A stretch of 64,000 bases of DNA from an uncultured bacterium (GCA_949299195.1 CASFZN010000018.1:186001-250000), one strand, 5' to 3'; positions 1 to 9,156 are shown, counted from the first letter of the stretch. Notes: generated by a model from the letters alone, not told the origin. Program-made: numbers and translations.

Positions 1-1792
1 TAACTTTAAATGTTGGGGTTAAACAGTTTTCGTTTTTAGCGATAACTGAAATATCTCTACCTAAAACTTGAACCATTTCACCAGTTGCATGTAAAACATT
101 TTCTTTACTATCAGTTACATTGAATCCTTCTGGTCTAATAGCTACATAAACTTCTTGATCTTTTACATCGGTGGTAGTTTTATAAACTAAATCATCACCA
201 ATATATATACCCTTATCTTTAACGTGTCCTTTAAAAACGTTAATAGGTGGATTACCTAAGAATTGAGCAACGAATAAATTCTTAGGATTATTAAATACGT
301 TTTGAGGTGAATCAACTTGTTGTTTAACGCCATTTTTCATAACAACAATTTGATCTGAAATAGACATTGCTTCTTCTTGGTCGTGGGTAACGAAGATGGT
401 AGTAATGCCAGTATTTTGTTGAATTCTTCTAATTTCTTCTCTTGTTTGAAGTCTTAAACGTGCGTCTAAGTTAGAAAGAGGTTCGTCAAGTAATAAAACT
501 TTTGGTTTTTTAACTAAAGCTCTAGCGATAGCAACTCTTTGTTGTTGACCACCAGAAAGTTGAGCTGGTTTTCTTTCTAAATAATCTTCAATTTGAACTA
601 ATTTTGCAGTTTCGTTAACGATATCTTTTCTTTCGTTAGCGGTTAACATTCTATAAGCTAAAGCAACACTTGTTTTAACTTCTTCTTTTTTAACATCAAA
701 AGTATTTTTGACGATTGCTTTAACTTCTTCGATTTCGCTTGCTTTTAATTTTTTAATTAAGAAATAGAAAGAAGTATCGCCATTATCATCATATGCAGAT
801 AATTCTTTGATGTTTTTAGCATATTTATTTAAAGCGGATTTTAATTTTTTTCTAATTTCGCTTGGATCAACGATATCGATTCTTAAATGCCCATCGCATT
901 TGAATTCAGCTTTAACTGCCTCTAAAACTTCTAAAGCTTTAGCTTCGCTTTGTTTATTAACAGAAACTAATAAAATAGTTTTTCCTTTATTTTCATATGA
1001 AGGTGAATATGTGATTTTAAAGCCTTTACCTCTAATAAAATCAAGCATATCGGCGATTAAAATTCCACTTTCGCCCTTAGCTACATCAAGTTCAAAAACA
1101 TATTGTCCAGCGACAATTTTTTCTTCACTTGGGAGAGCATAAGAAAATCTCATTTTGGCATCAAATAATGCATCAGAAGTTTGTTTTTCTTCAACATTAA
1201 CTGTTTTTGGTTCAATAATTCTTGGGAAATTATCTATAAAAACATCTTTGTTTTTAGTGTTTTGATTAAATAATTCAACGAGTAAAGTTAAATCTTTTCC
1301 GTTAAGTGAAGAAGTAACTTTATATTGTTTTTTGGAAATACCAATCTTACCTAAAAGTGTTTTAGTAGATCTTACGATACCTTCAACATGATCATCTTCT
1401 TTCATTTCATACGAATATGTAATTTTATAATCAAAGAAAGTAACAAGAGGAACTTCAACCTTTAAATTTAAAAGTGGGAATTCAACATTCTTATAGATGG
1501 TCATATGAGGATAAAGTGCGTAGTTTTGGAAAACTAAACCAATTCCTCTTTTTTCAGGAGAAAGGTTGGTAACTTCTTCTTCACCAAACCAAACTTCACC
1601 ACTAGTAGGAGTTTGAAGACCTGAAACCATGTAAAGAGTTGTGGATTTACCACATCCTGAAGGTCCTAATAAACCAACTAATTTTCCATCAGGAACTACT
1701 AAATCAAAATCATCAACTGCAACAGTATCTTTGATATGTTTTTTAGGATTTCCTGGGAAGATCTTTGTTATACCTTTAAGTTTTATTTCCAT
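1..1792 (-). CDS. ABC transporter ATPase, MalK/UgpC type, with large internal insertion (partial)
   Basis: Energises an ABC importer, most likely for a sugar or glycerol-phosphate type substrate, at the inner membrane face. The ATG at 1792 starts the reading frame, which is open to the window edge, so the C-terminus is missing. Walker A (GPSGCGKS) is near residues 43-50, followed by a Q-loop region (FQNYALYPHMT) near 88-98. The signature LSGGQQQR only begins at about residue 412, then LLLDEPLSNLDARL and VTHDQEEAM, and a MalK-like regulatory region starts. In ordinary MalK proteins the signature is near residue 135, so about 275 residues are inserted between Q-loop and signature. From memory, some mycoplasma UgpC-like ATPases carry an insertion here too. 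The start is 12 bases after the stop of the upstream membrane protein, so they are probably co-transcribed. The family call is firm; the substrate is unknown. Confidence 0.88.
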   Translation of the reverse strand, partial: MEIKLKGITKIFPGNPKKHIKDTVAVDDFDLVVPDGKLVGLLGPSGCGKSTTLYMVSGLQTPTSGEVWFGEEEVTNLSPEKRGIGLVFQNYALYPHMTIYKNVEFPLLNLKVEVPLVTFFDYKITYSYEMKEDDHVEGIVRSTKTLLGKIGISKKQYKVTSSLNGKDLTLLVELFNQNTKNKDVFIDNFPRIIEPKTVNVEEKQTSDALFDAKMRFSYALPSEEKIVAGQYVFELDVAKGESGILIADMLDFIRGKGFKITYSPSYENKGKTILLVSVNKQSEAKALEVLEAVKAEFKCDGHLRIDIVDPSEIRKKLKSALNKYAKNIKELSAYDDNGDTSFYFLIKKLKASEIEEVKAIVKNTFDVKKEEVKTSVALAYRMLTANERKDIVNETAKLVQIEDYLERKPAQLSGGQQQRVAIARALVKKPKVLLLDEPLSNLDARLRLQTREEIRRIQQNTGITTIFVTHDQEEAMSISDQIVVMKNGVKQQVDSPQNVFNNPKNLFVAQFLGNPPINVFKGHVKDKGIYIGDDLVYKTTTDVKDQEVYVAIRPEGFNVTDSKENVLHATGEMVQVLGRDISVIAKNENCLTPTFKV

Positions 1793-1804
1793 ACTATTCT
1801 CCTC

Positions 1805-3361
1805 TTATTTACGAATAATTAATGTACCATCATCAATAACATCTTGATTGATTTTAAGCTTATCTCTTCTAACCTTTTCGCGATGATTTTTAAACATGAC
1901 TATGAAGTATCTAATGAAGTAACCAACTAAGATTATGCTCATTACTCCAAATACGATTATATAAACATCGGTAGGATTATAAATAATCAAGGCATTATCA
2001 ATGAAATTAACTCTTAATAATATGAACGAGAATAATAGTAAGAGCGATTCAATACATAAATAACCATAGGTTGCGGTTGTAAAGTATTGTTTAGTATTCA
2101 TTCTCTTAAATTCATCATTACGATTTTTCTTCTTTAAATAGAAGTAGCTAGGAATAACGATTCCAAAGAAGATTGCAGTAGATAATGTTGCGACTAGAAT
2201 TACGAATAAATCGCCATTAAAGTGAGGATAATCTTCCCCAACATCAAGAGCAACATTTCCGTTACTATCATATAAATCACTCATATGAGTATAAACTCTA
2301 CCAAATCTTTGGCTAAATGAAGTTCTTCCTAAAGCAGAATTAGTTTCGGTATTAAAGATTTCCATTTGATAATAGATATCTCTTATTTCAATATTTACGA
2401 TTCTATTAGCATCAATTCCTTCAAAAAGTAAGGCGATTTCTCCATTATGAGAGATATCTTGAGCTTTACTTGAAGAATTAATAACTTCTTCAGTTCCATC
2501 ATCATAAGTAAGGACAAACTGAGTATCGCCACCAAACGATAACTTACTTCTAATATAATAAGTTCCATTTTCAAGATTTCTAATATTAGTAGAATAAGCT
2601 CTATCGGTTGTAGCAGTTAAAGTTGGATATAATTCATCTCCATAATTTTCAACATCAAAAATAAATGATGAATAATTTGAGAAATTACTACTTCTATTGT
2701 AGGTGACTTTAAAAAAGTCAGTAACTTCATAGTGAGTAGGATAATATGGAGAGATTAAATCTTGATAATTACATTCAATATATGTTGGATTTTCTAAATC
2801 AACAGTTTTTGTATCTGGATCATAAGAAAAAACATTGATAAGTTGGAAGCCATTTTCAAATAAGACTTCTTCGCCATAATTTATGTTAATATCACAGAAA
2901 GTTGATAAAGAGTTATAACCTAAAGAACTTCCAATACCATCATAATAAGAGTTATCTTGAACTCTATTAATTAAAGCAGTACGTTTTACAATGTCGCCAT
3001 CACTTTCTTTTAAATCAAAAGATAATTGAGCGCCATAATTATCATATCCAGGAGCATAATAACCAACGTAATAGTTATTTGCTAAATTACCATCGCTTTT
3101 AAAACTAATGGATAATTGGAAAGAAGCTGTTAGATCAGTAACAGCATAATTTCTAACTCTTATTTCTAAATCGGAATTAAGAGTACCTAAAGAAGTATCC
3201 CCTTCATCGGAATAAACTTCAACATTATTTGTTTCAACAACACTATCATTATTTTTATATTCGTTATTAGTACCATTAGAGGTAAAAGAAGTGATACTTG
3301 TAGCTAATGAAACACCAATAACAAGGTATAAAAAACTCTTAGACAACTCTTTTAGTTTCAT
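1805..3361 (-). CDS. Membrane-anchored extracytoplasmic protein, function unknown
   Basis: A 518-residue protein I do not recognise. It has an N-terminal hydrophobic segment (about 10-28) that looks like a signal peptide or anchor. A long polar region rich in Asn, Tyr, Ser and Asp (about 30-375) should face outside. Three transmembrane segments follow near 377-400, 425-447 and 460-485, then a basic tail that should be cytoplasmic. It lies 12 bases before the ABC ATPase gene, so it may be an accessory or surface part of that importer; this is inference from position. The promoter fits TTGTTT, 17 bp, TATAAT, with the -10 box only six bases from the ATG and no Shine-Dalgarno sequence, suggesting a leaderless transcript. 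Confidence 0.7.
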   Translation of the reverse strand: MKLKELSKSFLYLVIGVSLATSITSFTSNGTNNEYKNNDSVVETNNVEVYSDEGDTSLGTLNSDLEIRVRNYAVTDLTASFQLSISFKSDGNLANNYYVGYYAPGYDNYGAQLSFDLKESDGDIVKRTALINRVQDNSYYDGIGSSLGYNSLSTFCDININYGEEVLFENGFQLINVFSYDPDTKTVDLENPTYIECNYQDLISPYYPTHYEVTDFFKVTYNRSSNFSNYSSFIFDVENYGDELYPTLTATTDRAYSTNIRNLENGTYYIRSKLSFGGDTQFVLTYDDGTEEVINSSSKAQDISHNGEIALLFEGIDANRIVNIEIRDIYYQMEIFNTETNSALGRTSFSQRFGRVYTHMSDLYDSNGNVALDVGEDYPHFNGDLFVILVATLSTAIFFGIVIPSYFYLKKKNRNDEFKRMNTKQYFTTATYGYLCIESLLLLFSFILLRVNFIDNALIIYNPTDVYIIVFGVMSIILVGYFIRYFIVMFKNHREKVRRDKLKINQDVIDDGTLIIRK

Positions 3362-3367
3362 AGATAA

Positions 3368-3396
3368 ATTATATCGATAACCCTTTCATAAAACAA
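3368..3396 (-). promoter_or_regulatory. Promoter of the 518-residue membrane protein, leaderless type
   Basis: On the minus strand TTGTTT (3396-3391), a 17-bp spacer and TATAAT (3373-3368) lie six bases before the ATG at 3361. A start point about seven bases after the -10 box would put the transcript start at or next to the ATG. No ribosome binding site is seen close to the start. Confidence 0.6.
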
Positions 3397-3414
3397 CCAT
3401 AATTGTATGTATTT

Positions 3415-3443
3415 TATAAAAATATTTCAGAAATATTTTTTAT
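3415..3443 (-). terminator. Weak hairpin with U-tract after the downstream RDD gene
   Basis: An A/T-only inverted repeat (AAATATTT, loop of three, AAATATTT) with A and T runs on each side lies about 100 bases past the stop at 3539. It could end that transcript, but with no G or C in the stem this is weak. The rest of the 3362-3538 gap is AT-rich and holds no gene I can see. Confidence 0.3.
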
Positions 3444-3538
3444 AAATTTATACTTAGAAAATACGATAAATATCGTTTAGTTGGAATACTACTATACAAA
3501 ATAAAATACTCAAAATCAATATCTAAAAATGACAAATT

Positions 3539-4612
3539 TTAACGAAGTTTAAAATCAACCGTGTTATCACGATTAGAATGTCCTATTGCATCAAACTTAT
3601 CTTTATAAATTTTAGTGCCATAAGTATCAACTTCAATAATTCCTAACATATAGTCATGGAAATTTTGTCTTTTTTTACTAAATGCCGACATTGATAAGGA
3701 AATGATTAAAGGAATCATAAATGTAAAGATAGAAAGAATAACTTCTAAAAATAAGAAAATTAAGAATCTTGCAGTAAATCTTCCAAATCTAACATTAAAT
3801 TTATCTGGTCCTAAAAGTCCAATTCTAAAAGCAAGTCTTCCCAAAGTCTTTCTTCCTCTAAAGAAAATTAAAGGAATAACATAAAAAGTTAGGGTTGCTC
3901 CTATTACGATTCCTAAAGGAATCTCTAAAAATAAAAGCATATTAGATTGATATCTTTGATAATCTAACACGTTTGGGGTTTTAATTAAAAATTGAGCTAA
4001 AGCAACTTGATCAATATAAACTTTATAAACATTATCTACATATGAGGAAGTAGGGATTAAAATAGCATCGTTTTTAACAATTTCGCCATCTTCATTTAAT
4101 ATAAAATAAGGTTGGTCATTATATAAAAGATTGTCATTAAGTAAGAATTCTTCATATTCTTTGGTTAGTTCACTTTTATATTCAGGTAAAGAATCAAAAA
4201 AGAGGTTAATGTGCTCAACTAAATAGGTTTCTTCTTCTATCGCACTTAAATCGCTTCGATAGTTAATATAAGTAACGATATCTTCGACTCTTTTTCTTTC
4301 ACTACTATAAGTATATAAAGAAGAGTTAAGTCGAGCGTTATCATACTTTTCGTTTATTTCTTGATAATAAGGAGTGGCTTCTACTATAGATTTAGTACCA
4401 AAAAATACTAAAAAACCTAAAAAAGCAAAGACAACAAAATCTAAGAGCATCGCTCCTAATTTTTGAGTGAATCTAGCTTGATAATAAGTTAATTCAATCT
4501 TGTTTTTCTTTTCACTAGTAAAGACATCATTACTATTAGTTGAAGTTTTTTTATTACTACTATTTTCACTTGTTTTACTATCTATATTTAAATCTTTTTC
4601 ATTATTTTCCAT
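3539..4612 (-). CDS. RDD family membrane protein
   Basis: A 357-residue protein with a polar, Lys/Asn/Ser-rich N-terminus (1-40). The RDD-type start follows (YYQARFTQKLGAMLLDFVVF, about 44-63), then a transmembrane segment, a long extracytoplasmic region (about 80-220), a second hydrophobic segment near 228-250, the family motif GRKTLGRLAFRIGLL near 253-267, and a third segment near 280-310. RDD proteins are small integral membrane proteins, some linked to ion or solute transport; the role here is unknown. The start overlaps the stop of the neighbouring RDD gene, so the two are translationally coupled. The long inserted loop between the first two membrane segments is not typical of the shortest RDD proteins. 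Confidence 0.75.
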   Translation of the reverse strand: MENNEKDLNIDSKTSENSSNKKTSTNSNDVFTSEKKNKIELTYYQARFTQKLGAMLLDFVVFAFLGFLVFFGTKSIVEATPYYQEINEKYDNARLNSSLYTYSSERKRVEDIVTYINYRSDLSAIEEETYLVEHINLFFDSLPEYKSELTKEYEEFLLNDNLLYNDQPYFILNEDGEIVKNDAILIPTSSYVDNVYKVYIDQVALAQFLIKTPNVLDYQRYQSNMLLFLEIPLGIVIGATLTFYVIPLIFFRGRKTLGRLAFRIGLLGPDKFNVRFGRFTARFLIFLFLEVILSIFTFMIPLIISLSMSAFSKKRQNFHDYMLGIIEVDTYGTKIYKDKFDAIGHSNRDNTVDFKLR

Positions 4613-5747
4613 ACTTTGCTAAATAATATTCATCTAAAACTTGAGAATCAACTACTATTGAATTGGTGGTTAATTCTTTTAATGAGGTGTTATATTTTGT
4701 AAATGCGACTAACGCTAAATTAATTAAAGACATTAATAATCCCATTAAAGAAGGAATAAGTAAGATATTCATCGAGAATAAATAAGTAAATCCAACCCTA
4801 ATAAATGGGATAAACATTAATAAAGTTAATGAATCAATTACCTTAAATAAATAAACACTAAAAAGAAATTTCTTATCAAGTAATCCTAAAGTAGTTTTAT
4901 TAATTCTTTCCAATTTTAAGACTCTTTCTCCTAGCGATGCCTTCTTTTTAGTAGTTAAAGGAATGATTAAAAATAATACTAATGTTGTAATAAAAAAGGA
5001 GATATAAGCATCAATTACATAAATATTTTTAATCTTATTTTCAGTTTCTTCTAAAACAGAATATATCGATAAATATGAGATTTGAGAGTTAGAAGAAGAG
5101 ATTAAATTATTAGTTCTTATATCAGTAAGAATATGATTATAAATAGGTAAAAATACGTTATTTATGAAGTTTTCATATTCGTTTTCGGCATTAGCACTCA
5201 TCTCATCGCCTTCAATATAGTTATGAGAAAACATCTCTTTAAAATCTTCTTTAAAAGAATAAGTATTTAAAGGCGTTAATGTATTTAAATCAAAATATCT
5301 AGATCCATATTCTTCTAAATAATTATTTAATGTATTAATAGAAGATGAACTATGTTCATCTTCATAATAATTAACATAATAATTATTGAATATATCGTAT
5401 TTATTTAATTCTTCATCTTCAAATACATAGTATTCAATATATTTAGATGCACTATATTCTAAAGAAGAATCAATATTATATTTCATTCCTTCTACTTCAC
5501 TATTAAAGAATAACAATTCTCTTTCATATAAAAGATCATAGATATCCTTTTGTGCTTTTAAGTTTTGAGCTTCTATACCATCATAATTTGAAATAGGACG
5601 AGATATTTGAAATATAACCAATTCAAAAAGAATAGTAGAAACAATTAAAGAGATAAAAATATCTGCAAGATATGCTAGAACTCTTCTTCCTACTTTAGAT
5701 GGATATATTTCAAATATAGTTTCTTTCTTTTCTACTTGTTCTTCCAT
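4602..5747 (-). CDS. RDD family membrane protein
   Basis: A 381-residue paralogue-like neighbour of the next gene. The N-terminal RDD motif is clear (PSKVGRRVLAYLADIFISLI, about 16-35). A long Glu/Asp/Tyr/Asn-rich loop (about 55-235) follows, then hydrophobic segments near 242-262, 295-318 and 325-350. The motif KKASLGERVLKLERI near 267-281 corresponds to the family's conserved TLGxRxLxL region. Its last bases overlap the start of the next RDD gene by 11 bp. A TATTAT box seven bases before the ATG and no Shine-Dalgarno sequence suggest a leaderless start, but the -35 region is poor. Function unknown; the pair may work as a complex. Confidence 0.75.
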   Translation of the reverse strand: MEEQVEKKETIFEIYPSKVGRRVLAYLADIFISLIVSTILFELVIFQISRPISNYDGIEAQNLKAQKDIYDLLYERELLFFNSEVEGMKYNIDSSLEYSASKYIEYYVFEDEELNKYDIFNNYYVNYYEDEHSSSSINTLNNYLEEYGSRYFDLNTLTPLNTYSFKEDFKEMFSHNYIEGDEMSANAENEYENFINNVFLPIYNHILTDIRTNNLISSSNSQISYLSIYSVLEETENKIKNIYVIDAYISFFITTLVLFLIIPLTTKKKASLGERVLKLERINKTTLGLLDKKFLFSVYLFKVIDSLTLLMFIPFIRVGFTYLFSMNILLIPSLMGLLMSLINLALVAFTKYNTSLKELTTNSIVVDSQVLDEYYLAKYGK

Positions 5748-5775
5748 TACTAGAATAATAATTTATCGTTAATGA

Positions 5776-5889
5776 TTATAGTTTAGCAACTAAATCTTTT
5801 CTTTTTGTTTCGTATTCTTCACTAGTAAGAATATCTTTATCTTTTAATTCTTTTAATTTTTCCAATTCAACATAAACATCTTCTTTTGA
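5776..5889 (-). other. Out-of-frame SHOCT-like tail
   Basis: Minus-strand codons here read SKEDVYVELEKLKELKDKDI, then LTSEEYETKRKDLVAKL and a TAA stop. This closely matches the short C-terminal SHOCT motif (L-x-K-L-K-x-L-x-D-x-G-I-[IL]-[TS]-x-E-E-[FY]-x-x-K-K-x-x-L-L). It has no ATG of its own and stops lie just upstream in this frame. It therefore belongs to the membrane protein before it and is reached by a one-base shift near 5889. Confidence 0.7.
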
Positions 5890-6455
5890 ATGATTTTATG
5901 TTTATTATTTTTATGATTTAATCGATTATTTTCAAATGTTTCAAAATCGATGTATGGATAAATAGAGAGTCTAAAAATTAAGATTATTTCAGTTAAAACA
6001 CCAAAAATAACAATAGCACTAGCGCCAGTTCCTAAATTAAATCCACTACTATTTGAAGTTAATGTTGTAAGACCGCTTAAAATGGTTATAACTCCTACAA
6101 TTACCATCATAATTATCGAATGAATTTTAAAATCTGGGATATCTTTATTTACTAAAATTCCTTTAATAGTTTTGATAAGTAAAACGAAGGAATAAATAAG
6201 TAATCCATAAATAAATAAAACAACAATTAAAGTTCCAATTAAAAATGGGAAATCATAATTATGTTGTGTTAAATCAAAAATTAATGAATATGCATCTAAA
6301 CTAACGCCTTCTCCTCTATATATTGCTTCTAAAAATGGGGCAAACAAACAGCAAAACATTATAAAAACAAATATAAATAATAAAGTAATAAGTCCTATAT
6401 CTGCGTATTTTTTCTTATTATTTGTTCCTTTTTCCATAACTATTAACAACCTCAT
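5853..6455 (-). CDS. Four-TM membrane protein, probably frameshifted before a SHOCT tail
   Basis: A 200-residue membrane protein with hydrophobic segments near 20-45, 65-90, 110-132 and 140-165, ending in a basic tail. I do not recognise the family. The second ATG at 6437 (MEKGTNNKKK) may be the true start, because residues 1-6 add nothing and a GAGG precedes it by 12 bases. The last 14 residues (from about IIQKKMF) look like out-of-frame read-through. In the next frame, codons from 5889 to 5776 encode a SHOCT-like motif. A missing T at the TTCAAAAG run would restore one product ending at 5776. Whether this is a real mutation, programmed slippage or a base-call error cannot be told here. Confidence 0.6.
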   Translation of the reverse strand: MRLLIVMEKGTNNKKKYADIGLITLLFIFVFIMFCCLFAPFLEAIYRGEGVSLDAYSLIFDLTQHNYDFPFLIGTLIVVLFIYGLLIYSFVLLIKTIKGILVNKDIPDFKIHSIIMMVIVGVITILSGLTTLTSNSSGFNLGTGASAIVIFGVLTEIILIFRLSIYPYIDFETFENNRLNHKNNKHKIIQKKMFMLNWKN

Positions 6456-6505
6456 AAATAATGGATATATTTAAAAATTATATCTAAAATAGTTGTTATT
6501 TCATT

Positions 6506-6985
6506 CTATTTTTTTAATACATCGTCGTATTGATCAATGGTTAATCTAAAATAGGTCCATTCATCTAATTCTTTAGCATTTAAAGAGTGGTAAAATCCTA
6601 AACTTGGGACATTCCATTTTAAACATGCCCATTCCAAGCGATAGCACTTTTCTTTTTTTGCTACTTTTACTACTTCTTTAAATAATAATTTTCCATAACC
6701 TCTGTTACGATATTCTTCATAAATAAAGAAATCTTCTAAATGAATACCAATTTTTCCAGTAAAGGTTGAAAAATTATAAAAATATAAAGCGAAACCTATT
6801 TCTTTATTATCTAAAAGAAGGAAAATAACCTTTCCAATTTTTCTATTAAATAAAGCTTCTATTAAATCCTCGTTTGTAGTTATAACTTCGTCAGATAATT
6901 TCTCGTATTCTGCTATACCTTTAATAAAATTTAAAATAATTGGCGCATCTTCTCTTGTCGCAATTCTAAAACTAATTTTTTCCAT
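6506..6985 (-). CDS. GNAT family N-acetyltransferase, SSAT-like
   Basis: A 159-residue single-domain GNAT enzyme that should transfer acetyl from acetyl-CoA to an amine. The pattern IRxATxEDAPxIxxFIxxxA near the N-terminus, LEDFFIYEEYRNRGYGKLL (about 83-101, containing the Q/RxxGxG acetyl-CoA loop as RNRGYG) and WNVPSLGFYHSLNAKEL near 124-140 closely resemble the spermidine/spermine or thialysine acetyltransferase branch. Substrate is therefore probably a polyamine or lysine analogue, by family only. It has no Shine-Dalgarno sequence; GATAAT lies nine bases before the ATG. It stands at the head of the minus-strand run with the RDD genes, 50 bases from the next gene. Confidence 0.85.
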   Translation of the reverse strand: MEKISFRIATREDAPIILNFIKGIAEYEKLSDEVITTNEDLIEALFNRKIGKVIFLLLDNKEIGFALYFYNFSTFTGKIGIHLEDFFIYEEYRNRGYGKLLFKEVVKVAKKEKCYRLEWACLKWNVPSLGFYHSLNAKELDEWTYFRLTIDQYDDVLKK

Positions 6986-7155
6986 AACTTTAATATTATC
7001 AAGGATAAAATTACTTAGTTAAAGAAAAATTTCTACTTTTCTTTCCCCAAGAATCAACTAGTTAGTAACTTGATGTTTACTAAGTAGTTCCTAGTTATTT
7101 CCTACCAATTTACCACAAGTTTACTAGCGTAGTACTAGAAAACTACTAGTAAAAA

Positions 7156-7171
7156 GTTTCCACGTGGAAAC
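7156..7171. promoter_or_regulatory. parS-like palindrome, copy 1
   Basis: Perfect copy of GTTTCCACGTGGAAAC between the divergent GNAT and esterase genes, flanked by AAAAA on the left and TTTTT on the right. The surrounding 6986-7255 gap holds no gene I can see; it is rich in CTAG (five copies in about 100 bp) and AT tracts. Confidence 0.7.
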
Positions 7172-7255
7172 TTTTTATAACGACATTTATCACATTTTTA
7201 AAATTCTCATTTAATTTTCTTTAATTTTTTAACGACTAAGTATATATTATTCTTT

Positions 7256-8218
7256 ATGAGATATTTTTTGTATAAACTTATGTATCGCTTAATGTGGAAA
7301 CATGTAAAAAAGAGCGATAAAAAAGCCAAGAAGAATGAGCCAATGCCCCTCAATGTATCAAAAGAGGCTTTTCTATGTAGGGTAAACTCAAAAGCCCAAA
7401 AGAAATTAGACTTTAATATATATTATAAGGATAGGGAACACATCAAAAGGCCAGTCATTTTAGATATTCATGGTGGCGGATGGGCTTATGGCGATAAAGA
7501 AAGTAATAATAACTTTTGTATGCACTTAGCAAATTATGGATTTAATGTTGTTTCTTTATCTTATTCCCTTGTTTTTAAAGGAAAACTTGAAGATATGATC
7601 TATGAAATCGCTAAATTAGTTGATTATTTATATAAATACCAAAAAAGATTTCATCTAGATTTTAATAATTTCTTTATTACCGGAGATTCAGCTGGAGGAC
7701 ATTTAACTACTTATTATACTTGTTGTTCTTTGTCTAAAAAATTAAAGAATATTTATAATCTCAATAACATTTATTTCCCTAAAATTAATGCTATTGCCCC
7801 TAATCACGGCGCTTTTTATATTAAAAGAATGAAATTATTCGAAGAAGATTCAAGTATGCAAAAAACTTCTAAGGCAGGTTCAAGAAGAATGTTATTTGGT
7901 AAAAACTATGAAGAGAGTGAGCAATTTAAATATTGCGATATTGATGAGCTTTTTGAACAACTTAAAAATGAAAATATGTTAGATAAATTCCCTCCTTGTC
8001 TTATTCTTACGTCAGATAAAGATGAATTTTTAACAGGTCAATCTTATCTACTTAAACAATTATTAAAAGAAAATAATCTAGAATGTGAACTTATTACTAC
8101 CCCTAATCTTACCTGTAACCATATCTTTAATGTCTTTTATCCATATAAAAGAGAAAGTATTAGATTTAATAATAAAATGAGAGATTTTTTCATCTCTTAT
8201 TTTAATAAATCTAATTAA
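7256..8218 (+). CDS. Alpha/beta hydrolase, HSL-type esterase/lipase
   Basis: A 320-residue carboxylester hydrolase of the hormone-sensitive-lipase type. The oxyanion-hole motif HGGGWAYGD is at residues 72-80 and the nucleophile elbow GDSAGG has Ser145. The acid is probably the Asp in LTSDKDEF and the base the His in LTCNHIFNVF near the C-terminus. The N-terminal 35 residues are basic and begin with a short hydrophobic stretch, so peripheral membrane contact is possible. Natural substrate unknown. The 3' end overlaps the convergent lipoprotein gene by four bases. TATATT lies seven bases before the ATG with no ribosome binding site, so the transcript may be leaderless. Confidence 0.85.
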   Translation: MRYFLYKLMYRLMWKHVKKSDKKAKKNEPMPLNVSKEAFLCRVNSKAQKKLDFNIYYKDREHIKRPVILDIHGGGWAYGDKESNNNFCMHLANYGFNVVSLSYSLVFKGKLEDMIYEIAKLVDYLYKYQKRFHLDFNNFFITGDSAGGHLTTYYTCCSLSKKLKNIYNLNNIYFPKINAIAPNHGAFYIKRMKLFEEDSSMQKTSKAGSRRMLFGKNYEESEQFKYCDIDELFEQLKNENMLDKFPPCLILTSDKDEFLTGQSYLLKQLLKENNLECELITTPNLTCNHIFNVFYPYKRESIRFNNKMRDFFISYFNKSN

Positions 8219-9156
8219 GATAAATATTCTAATAAAGTAGAACTACCTAAAATACAATCTTTAAACACATTATTTTCTACTATATATAAAGAAGGTATAT
8301 AAGCATAATATGTATCTTTTGTAGAAGATACCTTCTTTTCTTTCATTAAATTGATATATTCTTTAAATTCATCAGTACTTTCTACACTAGGAATGGTAAA
8401 GTAACTCCTATTAACTTTACCTTCTTCACTAGAAGATGGTTTCATGTCATAAAAATATAATTTAGAAGATTCAACATTTAAATTATCACGGATTTTATCC
8501 ATATAATTCATAACAACTCCTTTAATATTTCTACAATAAGGACATTCTAAAGAGAATAGATATACATAATAAATATCTTCTTCTTTTAAATAGAATTCTT
8601 CTAAATTGTTAAGATTAAACTCTTTAAAATCTTCACTATAACTTCTACTATCTAAGGTAGTTTCAAATATATATCGAATACATTCTAGTCCTTCTTGATA
8701 ATCAATAATTCTTCCATTAGAAATTACATATAAAGAAGGAACATTTTCAATAATTGTATCTTCAAGGGTACTTACCTTATTATTTACTAATTCATTTCTT
8801 ATTTCATCAACACTCATTCCTTCACCAGTTTTATATGTAATTCCTTCTGATTTTAAGTTAACAGTGTTATATAAATAGACCTTAAAATGACGGATATTAT
8901 CCTCATATTCACTTAAATAACCAAGTAAAGCATTCTTATTTTTATTACAAGCATCGCAGTCTACTCTATATAAATAAACTGCGTATTCATTTTCTTCCTT
9001 ATCATACATATCTTTTATAGAATCTAGATGATATTCATTAAAGATTGAATAATCTACATTTGGTTCTAACTCATAATAAGGTAAGGAATAACAAGAAGTT
9101 AGGATAAATAATGAATAAAATAAAATAGGTATTTTCTTTAAAAATGATTTTCTCAT
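8215..9156 (-). CDS. Lipoprotein with two thioredoxin-like domains
   Basis: A 313-residue exported lipoprotein with a lipobox ending at Cys22 (LTSC). Two thioredoxin-like halves each carry a CxxC: CDAC at Cys67-Cys70 (context VYLYRVDCDAC) and CPYC at Cys205-Cys208 (context VYLFSLECPYC). Each is followed by the family's later strand with a proline (NVPSLYVI near 139 and YIPSLYIV near the end). It probably acts on disulfides or thiols on the outer face of the membrane. The duplication inside one chain is unusual. It is divergent from the alcohol dehydrogenase fusion across a 30-bp gap with overlapping -10 boxes. Redox role is inferred from the motifs. Confidence 0.72.
   Translation of the reverse strand: MRKSFLKKIPILFYSLFILTSCYSLPYYELEPNVDYSIFNEYHLDSIKDMYDKEENEYAVYLYRVDCDACNKNKNALLGYLSEYEDNIRHFKVYLYNTVNLKSEGITYKTGEGMSVDEIRNELVNNKVSTLEDTIIENVPSLYVISNGRIIDYQEGLECIRYIFETTLDSRSYSEDFKEFNLNNLEEFYLKEEDIYYVYLFSLECPYCRNIKGVVMNYMDKIRDNLNVESSKLYFYDMKPSSSEEGKVNRSYFTIPSVESTDEFKEYINLMKEKKVSSTKDTYYAYIPSLYIVENNVFKDCILGSSTLLEYLS

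Noticed and set aside
7059-7150. CTAG-rich stretch before parS-like copy 1
   Set aside because: Five CTAG in about 100 bp is odd, but there is no regular spacing or dyad that I can tie to a function.
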